Shown: piece after piece, positions 1 to 10,959 of the stretch
How positions within the stretch are numbered: position 1 is the stretch's first letter
How the letters are laid out: each line of letters opens with the position of its first letter
Source: Nematostella vectensis
Lineage: Eukaryota > Cnidaria > Anthozoa > Actiniaria > Edwardsiidae
Assembly: GCF_932526225.1 (NCBI RefSeq)
Contig: NC_064046.1
Location: forward strand, 10,441,719-10,505,718
Length of the DNA stretch: 64,000 nt
Direction: 5' to 3'
Notes under the pieces: generated by a model
Databases searched by the model: none
Told to the model about the DNA's origin: nothing
The model's input: the letters and a program-made list of their open reading frames with translations, nothing else
Translations under genes and position numbers: made by a program

Positions 1-65
1 TAAAGTCTACTGACTGTATACAAAAGTTGGTTTGGTTCTTATTACCATGCCACCAACTGGCTTAC

Positions 66-3000
66 CGTTCGGAGTTGAACTATTCTAGCAATGACTGGAT
101 GGTCTTTGACAGATGCCTGCTGAGCTTTCAGACGCAGGTAAAATGCAATATTGATGCAGTAGCTACAAGGAACATTATTTAGCATTATTAATATATGGGA
201 TCCCTGGAGATACTAGTTGCCATAATGAAATATTAAGTCGTGGGAAATAATTTTAGTTGTTTGAAGGTTTTTGAAAATGTTTAAGGCTGGAGCTGTTATT
301 GTTAATTGAAAAATGTTTCATTTAAAAAAAAATTTTCTTTTTACATCAAAGGCAGGGAGTTCCTCTAAATACAGTAGATTGCAAACTATTTCAAATTTCA
401 TGGATTTTTGTGTGTGTCATCATAGCTGTCATCTCGCCTTAGGGGAAATCTTGAGAAAATACAGTGAATGTATCAGAAGCACTAAGATAGCTAATGCGGA
501 AGAATACAGTTAATGTATGGATATTTTGGAGAAAAATAGGCCTGAGAAAGTGTTCAAAATCTTGAGAAACCTGCCTAATGTGGGAGAGTTCACAACTATG
601 TGTCATTCAAATCCAGCCTTGTTTGTAGTTTAAAAAATGATGCAAAAAATATCAATAAGAAATTCACATACAGATATGCTACTCAAAATCAGATCAAATG
701 ATCAATATGGCAGGATCAACAAAATATTCTCAGGTACTAAGGCACTGAAAAAATAAACATCCTTCAAGTGTCACTTACGTTAAATATAACTTGTGTTTCA
801 ATTCGATGTATTTTGCACCCTGAAAAAAACAAAGTCTAATGTAATACATTACGTACTGTATGTTAAATTATTTAATCCAAAAAAGTACTATATATACCTC
901 ATCAGGAATGTGGCCTTGCTTCACCAAGTCAAGAAGAGGGTTGAGACAATCAACTATTTCTCTCAACTGAAGGGCAAGTACAATATAGCATTAGCAAACA
1001 TAGCAGGAAACAATGTTTCAAACTTATTTGTCCAAAAGAAAAACAAACAGAGGAGTGCATTAATACCTTTGTTTTCATTTCATTCAACAGCTCAAAGAGC
1101 TCTGGGGAATCTCTGGATAAAATCTAAAAAAAAAACACAGATTATTAAAAAAAGTAAATAGAAACTCTAATGGTGCATTCATACAGTGTTATACAGTAGA
1201 CATAAAAGTTAGCCCGCTATTTAACATGCATTATCAGTAGCCTGTAGTGGCAGTAGTGGCTATTTTCCTGTGTGTATTTAACTACACACTGTAAAGTCTT
1301 CTGTGTATCTATTAGAACAGACGCATGCAAAAATGAGAACTATTTGTTTTATACAACAATATTTTTTTTCACATTACAATCTAGTTTTTGGAGAGCACGT
1401 ATATGCTGATGCCAAGTGTGCATGCGTTCTCTTATAACACATGGTAACTCGACCAATCAGAGCGCAAGATTTATAAGTGTCATATAATAATATAAAAATA
1501 TTCTTTTAGTTTTGTACCTCCAGCTTCTGTTCCTTAGTCAGCTTTGTAAGGTCTAGTGCCACAGTCTTCTCATCCTGAGAGGCAGCCAAAAGTAAAATGT
1601 TAGCAAAGAAAGGCCAGGATAAATTAAAAGAGGATATTTAATGTATCAGACAGCCAGACAGACGACCAGACAGACAGACGACCAGACAGACAGACGACCA
1701 GACAGACAGATGACCAGACAGACAGACGACCAGACAGACAGACGACCAGACAGACAGACGACCAGCCAGAGAGACGACCAGACAGAGAGACGACCAGACA
1801 GATAGACGAACAGACAGACGAACAGACAGACAGATGACCAGACAGAGAGACGACCAGACAGATAGACGAACAGACAGACGAACAGACAGACAGATGACCA
1901 GACAGACAGAGAATATAAACACCAGCATACACTTTATAACTAACCTCTTGTAATTCCACTTCATCATCTTCTACAGGAGCACTCTGCAATAAAAAAGAAA
2001 TAATGATTTTCACTTGTCTCTAGTTAATAGCATCTGAGACAGCTACAAATACCTCTAGTGTTTAATACAGTAAAAAAGACTTGCCTCCTTTCTTTATCAA
2101 AGCCCCATCTCCAATAAACCCCCATGCCCTCTTATAGACAGAAAAGAAGTGTTTAAACCATAAAAAGGCAGAATTTAATGATTGAACCAAAAAGGAAAAA
2201 ACCAAAATAAACACAATTTAATTCTATTTTATTTCTTAAAATGTACAAAGGATGAAAATATATGTACCACAGTAATGTCAAAATCATCACCATCAAAAGC
2301 CATGTTGCTGCGCTATACATACCTCAGTAATGTCAAAATCATCATCATCAAAAGCCATGTTGATGCGCTATACGTACCTCAGTAATGTCAAAATCATCAT
2401 CATCAAAAGCCATGTTGATGAGCTATATGTACCTCAGTGATGTCAAAATCATCACCATCAAAAGCCATGTTGATGCACTATACGTACCTCAGTGATGTCA
2501 AAATCATCATCATCAAAAGCCATGTTGATGAGCTATATGTACCTCAGTAATGTCAAAATCATCATAATCAAAAGCCATGTTGATGCGCTATACGTACCTC
2601 AGTAATGTCAAAACCATCACCACCAAAAGCCATGTTGATGCGCTATACGTACCTCAGTGATGTCAAAACCATCACCATCAAAAGCCATGTTGATGCGCTA
2701 TACATACCTCAGTAATGTCAAAATCATCATCATCAAAAGCCATGTTGATGCGTTATACGTACCTCAGTAATGTCAAAATCATCATCATCAAAAGCCATGT
2801 TGATGCGCTATACATACCTCAGTAATGTCAAAACCATCACCATCAAAAGCCATGTTGATGCGCTATACCTCAGTAATGTCAAACCATTACCATCAAAAGC
2901 CATGTTGATGCGCTATACGTACCTCAGTAATGTCAAACCATCACCATTAAAAGCCATGTTGATGCGCTATACGTACCTCAGTAATGTCAAAATCATCATC

Positions 3001-5658
3001 ATCAAAAGCCATGTTAATGCGCTATGCGCACCTCAGTAATGTTAAAACCATCACCACCAAAAGCCATGTTGATGCCCTATACGTACCTCAGTAATGTCAA
3101 AACCATCATCATCAAAAGCCATGTTGATGCGCTATACGTACCTCAGTAATGTCAAAACCATCACCATCAAAAGCCATGTTGATGCGCTATACGTACCTCA
3201 GTAATGTCAAAACCATCACCATCAAAAGCCATGTTGATGCGCTATACGTACCTCAGTAATGTCAAAACCATCACCATCAAAAGCCATGTTGATGAGCTAT
3301 ACGTACCTCAGTGATGTCAAAATCATCATCATCAAAAGCCATGTTGATGCGCTATACGTACCTCAGTAATGTCAAAATCATCATCATCAAAAGCCATGTT
3401 GATGAGCTATACGTACCTCAGTGATGTCAAAATCATCATCATCAAAAGCCATGTTGATGCGCTATACGTACCTCAGTAATGTCAAAATCATCATCATCAA
3501 AAGCCATGTTGATGCGCTATACGTACCTCAGTAATGTCAAAATCATCATCATCAAAAGCCATGTTGATGCGCTATACGTACCTCAGTAATGTCAAAATCA
3601 TCATCATCAAAAGCCATGTTGATGCGCTATACGTACCTCAGTAATGTCAAAATCATCATCATCAAAAGCCATGTTGATGCGCTATACGTACCTCAGTAAT
3701 GTCAAAATCATCATCATCAAAAGCCATGTTGATGAGCTATACGTACCTCAGTAATGTCAAAATCATCATCATCAAAAGCCATGTTGATGCGCTTCTGTAG
3801 AGCAATTGCTTCCTCCTCCTCTTCCTTCTCCAGCGCCCAGGCTTCCTCCTCGGAGTCTAAAAAAGTGAGAAACACGTTTTATATTTAATCAACAGTACAG
3901 CCTTTTGCTTAATTCAGAGCTAAACTTTAGGGACTTTGTAAATGATCACATTAACCACTTGTTTTTTTAAATGGAACTAAAATCTTGATTGAAATAAAGT
4001 AACAAGCTGAAATAAATATTTGCAGAATGGCTAAAGAGATGCACTTTTAGCATCAATTTCTTACCAACTTCAATATCAGCATCCCCAACATCAGCATCAT
4101 AATAATTCTTCTTCTTCTTTCCCCAGGCTTTATCACTTGGTAGACCTGCAAGTAGAAGGCAAGTAAAGTTCAAAATGCATAAAGTAATTCAATAACTACA
4201 GTATAACTGAGGGAGTTTACCTTCAGTCTGACCATCATCATCTTCATCATCATCACCACCATCATCATCATCATCTTCAACATTGTCCTGCCATTAGATA
4301 AGAGACCAATTAAATACTAGGTAGCACTTCTAGTGAAAGGAATCTGACCATTGTTAATAGATTGAGAACAGCTTTACCAATATAAAAAGTTGTACAGAAA
4401 AAGTGATCAGAGTACATTGTTGTGGGCTGTTTACTAAGATCACTTTTGTTGCTTTTTTTGTTGTGTACACCTGTTTTAAATAAGGTTGCACTTAAGAATC
4501 AATGTGTCATAACCTGTGGTGTTTCATGAGCCCTGGTCTCTGGAAACCACTTGGATGTTTACAGGCAACAAGAATGCAAACCAAATCTGGATTCATCTTT
4601 ATTAATTTGATACCTATTTGATTATTAAAAATGTCATACCTCACTATCACCAAGTTCAAGCCCCATTACTTCTTCCTGCACCAGAAGATAATAAAAAATC
4701 AGAAAACACATTTTTGGAGGGTTATTCAGGATTTGAGACAAATTATAAAACAAACCTCTTCATCACTAGAATTATCAGAGTCACCATTGTCATCTGGATC
4801 TAAAAGAATCTACATGAATGTTTTTAGTAAATACTCAAGCCATTCACATTCAGAAGGACCTGTTATTATACCTTGTCGCGTTTAGAATGGAATTTACCAA
4901 CATCATCTTTGAAATAGTCTTCGGATTCCTAGAAAATAAATGACACAATATGTGTTTTTAAGAACAATTATATATGAAAGATGATGTAGTTTCAATTAAA
5001 AATACCTGAGGTGTTCAATCGCCAAAAGCAAAAATCAGTATTATTAATTAATTCTAATCGATGGTTATCTAATTGTATTTGCAATCAATAATAATTGATA
5101 GCAATCGGAAATAGTATGCAGATAATTGTATGTATCAATACAATCGATAAGACTTATTGGGAAAGCTCTTGCCAGCATCAATTATAATCGATCACAATCG
5201 ATATCAATAAATTAAGACAATAAATTTAACAATTTTCTTTGATACAGTTTATTGATTGGTTTTTCTGTATCGATTCTAATCGATTGAATACGCTGGATAA
5301 CAGTAGAAAGCTAGGCTACAGAATTCAAGGCCACATCCAAACTTATTTGAAGTCGCTCACAGTACAAAAAAAAAGATGAATTAATTTTTAGAAAGTTGTT
5401 TGAGCCTTACAGAATGCCTCGAGCACATAAGACACTTACTGGGTCTGGCTCAGAAATATCTGACTCTTCCTCGCTTTCCGCTTTCTTTTTTGGCTTTGCA
5501 CTTCTGTGGACGAGGTTTTACATGGAAGTTAGAGCAAGCTCAAAACAATCCCACGTGTGTAAATTCGATTCGAATTATAACCATAGATCATAATTTTGGC
5601 TTAAATGTATGGCTTAACAGTAAGACGACCTAATTACAAACCTTTTCGATCGTCCCAT
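66..5658 (-). CDS. UTP3: UTP3/SAS10 small-subunit processome protein (3'-partial, multi-exon)
   Basis: Nucleolar SSU-processome factor needed for 18S rRNA processing in known orthologues. Coding exons read on the minus strand: 5642-5658, 5440-5503, 4872-4928, 4756-4809, 4640-4675, 4221-4287, 4065-4145, 3747-3856, 1945-1983, 1518-1574, 1067-1123, 898-966, 779-820, 66-162. All have GT-AG borders and compatible phases except the last junction. The start MGRSKR matches the family N-terminus (MVGRSRR in human). Other family blocks are EDYFKDDVGKFH, KRDKILL, EEVMGLELGD, a long Asp tract, AWGKKKKNYYDAD, EEEEAIALQKRI, the Sas10/Utp3 domain piece SPELFELLNEMK, LNPLLDLVKQGHIPDEGAKY, then YCINIAFYLRLK and HPVIARIVQLR. 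The C-terminal half lies beyond base 1. The 779-820 to 66-162 junction does not close in phase, so a micro-exon or another acceptor may exist. The exon ending near 3747 runs into a minisatellite that repeats its splice donor. Confidence 0.9.
1645..1912. repeat. (CAGA)n-rich microsatellite in a UTP3 intron
   Basis: A tract of CAGACAGACGAC-type tetranucleotide repeats with interruptions and an internally duplicated block (about 1795-1850 resembles 1853-1910). It lies in the intron between the UTP3 exons at 1945-1983 and 1518-1574. The two long minus-strand ORFs across it (Leu-Ser-Val-Cys repeats) are microsatellite artefacts. Confidence 0.9.
2268..3792 (-). repeat. 55-bp minisatellite made of UTP3 exon end plus 5' splice site, about 27-28 copies
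   Basis: Successive units are exactly 55 bp apart where checked (3481, 3536, 3591). On the minus strand each unit holds the last coding bases of a UTP3 exon (codons NMAFDDDDFDITE) followed by the donor GTACGTATAG and CGCATC, which mimics the exon's own K-R-I codons. Only the copy nearest 3790 is continuous with the upstream exon sequence. Units vary at GATGAT/GGTGAT and ACGTAC/ATGTAC. Reading through a donor gives a TGA within ten codons, and 55 is not a multiple of three, so exon extension would break the frame. The array therefore appears intronic, with many decoy donors. Confidence 0.92.
5003..5295. other. AT-rich intronic segment with clustered ATCGAT motifs
   Basis: Intron between UTP3 exons 2 and 3. 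It contains at least six ATCGAT or AATCGAT motifs in both orientations, with similar ends (TTCTAATCGAT near 5051 and 5272). It could be a decayed MITE. No coding signal is seen. Confidence 0.4.
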
Positions 5659-5875
5659 TTCTATAGGTTTTACTTGTAGCTCTCGTGGAAAAGTAAACAA
5701 AGCCAAAATACCAAAAGTTCTACAAAATTTCCCAACCAGCGACGGCCATGTTGGAAAAGTGAGTTGTCGATCGGCGCATGCTCATTGCGGTATGTGCTTG
5801 CGGGGTCGTATTGTTTGTGAAATTTCCGCGGCATTTTTACCTGTATATTTCTAAGCCTTTTCAGAACTATAACCT
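5659..5875. promoter_or_regulatory. Divergent promoter between UTP3 and the C2H2 membrane protein gene
   Basis: Only 217 bp separate the UTP3 start codon (minus, 5658) from the ATG at 5876 (plus). The interval is richer in CG dinucleotides (CGATCGGCGC, GCGGGGTCG, CCGCGGC) than the flanks and has no convincing TATA box. This arrangement fits a shared bidirectional promoter for two broadly expressed genes. Transcript starts cannot be placed from sequence. Confidence 0.6.
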
Positions 5876-8800
5876 ATGGTTTGGGAAATATGGCCAGTAG
5901 TCTTTAGACTGGTGAGTATGAGATTTTCATTATTCCCCATGTTATTAGTATATTAGCGCAATCTTATGTGACAGCGGTCTTTTGGTTCTTTATTTTATTC
6001 CCAGCTTGTGTGGACACCACTGTATGCGTTTTTAGTTGGTGCTGACGGCGATCACTGCTCACGATACCACTCAAGACTTGTCAGGAACGCTCTTAGAGAG
6101 GTGAATTAGATTTTTATTTACGAATTATTAGCTATACCATAACCAAAGGTACTTAAGCCTGACACATGCGTTTCACCCCCACCCCTCCCCTCCACACACA
6201 GAGACATTAAGAATTCATATCCGTCTATGTACACAATACTCTGCACGACACAGTAACATGCTCTGTATACTTTAGGTTAACTGTTGATCTCTTGAATAAG
6301 GGAAAGATTTTACCTCAAATCAACTAGAATTTAGAGCTGGTCAGAGGGAGACTAACAAAAAATGGAAGGGGGTTCAGTCATGATCATCGTCAAAAGCAGA
6401 GTTTTAACCCTAAGGGATAGCACTTTGGGTGTGGTCAACAGCAATCCCCCGCCCCCCCCCCCCCAAAAAAAAAAAACACATTAACCCTAACTCTAAGCAC
6501 TAAAAAGAAACACATTTTCAGTTTTCCTAAATTGCAGTTCTAAAAGTCGAGCTTGTTCTGACTACATTCATGTCCAGTTGTTATAAAGATGTGATGATCC
6601 ACTTGCATGAGACTCCCAAAGGGACAGCAGAAATGAAAAAAAAAATTAACACCCCCTATGGGATAGCAGTAGAATTTTATACCCTAAAAAATGGGACGAT
6701 CACCCCCAGCTACTTTTATGGAGAGCCCTCCCCACCTGGGTAAGCTGGTGTGTGGTTCTTATGTATCTAGTCAAAACTCCCTAGTTACTGTTTCTGTCTC
6801 ATTATTCCTAGCACTTCTTTCCTGCTTATGACCAACATAAGGTGGATGTACCACTGAGTTGTCTGCTGCATGAGACCCATGATGTGTTCATTCGCCATGA
6901 GATCAATAAAGAAGAGGAGCACGTGTCCCGCTGGACATGTAATTTCTGTGGCAAGGCCTTTTACAGTGAACACTACATTGACATGCACATGCAAAACCGA
7001 CACAAGGATTTCCTCATACAGGTATCTTTCGCTCTTTGCAGAACTACCAAGTGCACCCCTGGATTTTGCTATGGGAAAAGTTTAACAGCTGTATCTGAAT
7101 GTGTGCTTAAGTATTCTTAAAACTAGGACAGTCTGGCTTGAGTGCTTGTTTTCTAAAGAAAAGTTAATTCAAAATGCCCATTTTGTTATTTACCTAATAA
7201 CACTTTAATTTTCGCGGCTTCAAAATTCTGCAATTTTGAGATTGCAACATTTTCGTGACATTTTATTATCGCGATTTTCCTATTTTCGCAAAAACCAGAT
7301 CACTTTATTTCGCGATTTTGGGATAATAAAATCAAGCAAAACAAGTGGAATTAATTTGCTGTAATCATCAAAACTAAATTAATTTTTGCTTGGGCTAAAT
7401 TTAGTTTCATAAAAATCTATAAATACAAGATGACTAAATAGAAAAGGTGTTTTCATAAAGAAAACGGCCAATATTCCCCCAAAGGCTACTTGTGTACTCA
7501 CTTAATTTTTGCGCATCCTAATTTTTGCGACACTTAATTTTCGCAAATTGTTTAAAATTGCGAAATAAAAGTGATGCAAAGTTTAGTTGGTAACTTAACC
7601 AAGCCCACCATTTTTTGCTTCCATTTTTTTTTTCAAAATGCTCACTACTGGTAAAACAATGCTTGCCAAGGCCATTTACTATCCCTTTTTCTAAGCATGT
7701 TGTAATTGTGTGACTTCAGGAGTGTTTCAGATGTTAGGCATGATCAGGAAGCTACAAAATACCACAGTATCTACCTGTGGTTTGCTCAAATGCAGTCTAC
7801 TCAACATGAATTAAGACATTGCTACAGTATTTCTTTAAAATAAAAAAATATATTACCCACACCACTTCGTAACCAAAAAACGTTTTTCTGTAATTGCCAA
7901 ACTTGCCTCCCTGGTGCACAAATGACTGAGTATCAATTTTCAGCAAATCTTTTTTATGCCCCAGCACAGTACCTTGATGTGCAATAATAATATGCTCATC
8001 TTTTTTACCTAATACATCTATAATACCTCCAGGATTCATCAGTTTGTCTGGCAGACTACTGTGATGTGTTCAGATGTGTCGTCTTGAATGACCAAAAGAA
8101 GGAGTGGTTCTGGGAGAGAGCACTTTGCAAGCATGAGAAGATGGCTGCCTTGAAACGGCGCTGTGAGGTCAATAATTGTTTAAAGGGCCAGGACTTTTTT
8201 AAAAGTCTTTATTTTAATATAAACTTGGTAGCTGTGCACAGTGATGAATATCTTGTGTTAAAGCTCACATTTTCATCTTGTTTATATTTTTTATGCTGTG
8301 ATAAAACAGTGCCTCTTGCCTGATACTGCCTCCATTAGTTAAAAGAACAAATTTGTGAGTAAAAGAACGCTAAAAGATTATTGATGTAAGATGAAATACT
8401 AAATTTGTTACCGTTTAATCCTATTTGATAAGGAAATCAAGGATTTGGTCGTTAATATTAGGAAATACTTTGAAGTATTGTAATTTTATATTCTAGGAGA
8501 GGGAGTTCGCAAGTATACAATGTATTAATAATGTTTATTAATGTAACGTAACATAACGTAATGTCATACAATGATGTAGTGTACAGTGTGATTGAATTTC
8601 CTGTGTATTTTATTCTCTTTTTCGATTTTTTTTCTCTCAGGTATTGATGCATGGCTGTATGCCAGTTGCAAATGGTACATCTGATACTCCTTACAAGGTT
8701 TATGGTGAGTTTGTACTGTTAAATTGAAAGTAATATGGATTCTACCAAGCTATAGTACAGCCTGGAAGAAACTTAACATCGTTGCGCACGTTGTTTGTGT

Positions 8801-10801
8801 GTAGTTTGAGTTTAGTGCATGCACGGATTTTGCGTGTAAAACCCTGAGTGTACTACACGATCGGTGCGTGTAGTTTTCCTTTGTTATGCAGGAATGTTGG
8901 CTATTGTTCGTTCGAATTTTTAATTCAGGGAGAACTATTGATAATGCCGAAAATACTTTGATACTAAAGCCACATGAAACAAAGACGTTTTAGTACAACA
9001 TGTATGCATTAAATTAACCGGGCACGTTGTTCGTATTCTCGGCTTGCATATGACAAAACTAATAGACTGTTTTACCGATTGCGACGTTCTTTATAACAAA
9101 TTAAAGCTTAGATATAGGGGATTCTTTTTCGAGGGGTCTATTTGACGCGCGAGTAGAAAAACAAGAGAAAGCACTCATAGTTAAGGAGCCGCCGACATTA
9201 TTTTGCAAAAACAAGCGAAGATCAATCGTCACCTTGCTCTCCAGGCTGTACTGTATGTGCCATGCATCCTATGTCATATGAGAGGCATCTTAATAAACAA
9301 TTTTTATGAATAACCATCCATGGCCCCCACTCCCTATAAAAATCTCTAAGTAAACTTATTTTTATGTAGTAATAGCAAAAAAGGCGAACAAAGGCAGGGC
9401 ACTCACTCCTATTAGAAGCCTCTTAACTCTATTTACTTGTTGTAGTTCTATCTGTACTTGTTGAGAGAGCTGGCTAGGTCAAATAACTGCCTATTTGTTG
9501 TTTAGAAACTGTTTGGAGTAACGTCTGTTCACTGTTGACATGCAAAGATTATTGGAAGCCACCATATGAAGAGGTACATACATAATATGCACCTTTCTAA
9601 GGTACAAACTGTAGATAGCACCCACCATGGGAATTAGAATACTTAGCCCTGTTCACAGCACTTGTTGCATGTCCAGGCGTGTGTCGGCGGCGAGATAAAT
9701 TCAAAGAGAAAGTGATCTGTCACTCATGAATCATGTCTCATACCAACATCACAACATAGGCCGTAACTAACAGGTTTTTGAAAAATAGAAACGAGCGTTG
9801 TTTCACTCCCTATTTTATATAGATTCTAAGTACGAAGTTAGGTTCGGAGAGGGCTTGGGCTTGTCACAAACACTAAAGAGGCTATGGTTACACAGTACTG
9901 TTTAAATGTTTCAAAACTTGAAAACAACAATTGCTAGGATTTTTAGACAAGAGAAATAGAAATATAACAAGAGGCAACTAAAAGGGATTTCGCTAACTCA
10001 GAAGGCAGGACACATTTCGGATTATAAGGTTAGAAATATTTTAATCGCTGAGTTCAATATTCAACATAAATTGAGGATTCATTTTAGTTTATTTTATAAA
10101 GAAATCGCTGACAAATTCTCCTAATTCCCATGCACCCACCATATGAATCAGTGTGTAATATTCACCTCACCAAGGATTACCGTGGGTATATATAGATCGC
10201 ACCAAACAGGCCCATTTCAAGGGTTTTGAGTTGTTTTAATTATGCAGAGCTTCCAGTCCTGTTTGGTGGCTTGTCTATCCCCCCCCCCCCCCCCCCCCTA
10301 CCCCAACCTTCCTAATTTTATTTCTTGGATTTATTTGCGGAAAATGGGATGGTTGCATGGCATACTTTCTAGCTACTGTGTTACCACTTTCTTGAACTTT
10401 TCTTCACAGTATCTTTTAAATTCCCCCAGCCCCAACCCCACCATCATACAAGATATGAGGGTCAGGCATTTTGGGGGATTGAACGTTTTTAAGGGGGGGG
10501 GGTGTATTTAGGATTGTGCTTTCATACTTCAAGGCTTGTTTTTTTTGTTTTCATGATCCTATGTTTTCGCACAAATCAGAAGAGAATTTAGTCATGGTTT
10601 TGTTGAGTGTACCTTTTCATTTTTAAAAAGGACAAGGGTTAGGGATAAGGATAGTTGATTCAGGAAAGTGACTACTGTTGTTTACTTTATTTGCCTGTTT
10701 TCCAGATGCCAACATGGAGGATTATTGTCTATGCGGTCTTTAGCCCTTTTTTCGTCATGGCACTTATTGTGTACTACTACTGCGTCTGGGAGTACTACTA
10801 G
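5876..10801 (+). CDS. Single C2H2 zinc-finger protein with C-terminal membrane anchor (~234 aa)
   Basis: Seven exons, all phase-consistent: 5876-5911, 6005-6100, 6812-7021, 8033-8167, 8641-8704, 9506-9573, 10706-10801 (stop TAG). The N-terminus is hydrophobic (EIWPVVFRLLVWTPLYAFLV), like a signal peptide or first membrane segment. Residues ~87-108 form a canonical finger, C-x2-C-x12-H-x4-H (CNFCGKAFYSEH, then H103 and H108). A Cys-rich block VCLADYCDVFRC follows in exon 4. The last exon encodes one strong membrane helix (about 207-227: IIVYAVFSPFFVMALIVYYY). I recall a conserved, poorly characterised eukaryotic family with a similar finger followed by ADYC, but cannot name it with confidence. 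No function is claimed. The start was chosen as the first ATG of the only in-frame upstream exon. Confidence 0.85.
6395..6760. repeat. Dispersed repeat copy (intronic)
   Basis: Carries the phrase CCTAAGGGATAGCACTTTGG with GTGTGGTCA, repeated almost exactly near 44890-44920, followed in both places by a second statement of the same motif. A C/A homopolymer block lies at 6449-6476. It is a non-coding interspersed repeat of unknown class. Confidence 0.55.
7188..7580. mobile_element. AT-rich MITE-like repeat (TTTTCGCG / CGCGAAAA motifs), intronic
   Basis: Repeated TTAATTTTCGC, ATTTTTGCG and reverse-complement GCGAAATAAAAGTG phrases fill the interval. The outer ends (ACACTTTAATTTTCGC and GCGAAATAAAAGTGA) are imperfectly complementary. 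It looks like a decayed non-autonomous DNA element in the intron before exon 4. No clear target-site duplication was found. Confidence 0.4.
9627..10131. mobile_element. 505-bp MITE with 9-bp target-site duplication
   Basis: Termini are ATGGGAATTAG and CTAATTCCCAT, a perfect 11-bp inverted pair. Both ends are flanked by the identical 9-mer GCACCCACC (9618-9626 and 10132-10140). A 9-bp duplication is typical of Mutator-like elements. The interior has no transposase. The element sits in the last intron of the C2H2 membrane protein gene. Confidence 0.75.
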
Positions 10802-10959
10802 TAAGTCCACTCAACTAATAACTCAGTGAACATTATATTACATATATACACACACAAGTAGAGGGTTCGTAGATATTAAGGAGTTCTAGAGTGAATTTTT
10901 AGTGTTCTCATTGCTATTCTTGTGTCCTAGTACTACTATATATAAGCCACCACCGGTCC

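Noticed and set aside
2268..3792. CRISPR-like array reading of the regular 55-bp repeats
   Set aside because: Units are contiguous with no variable spacers, the genome is eukaryotic with introns, and the unit is explained by an exon-donor boundary.
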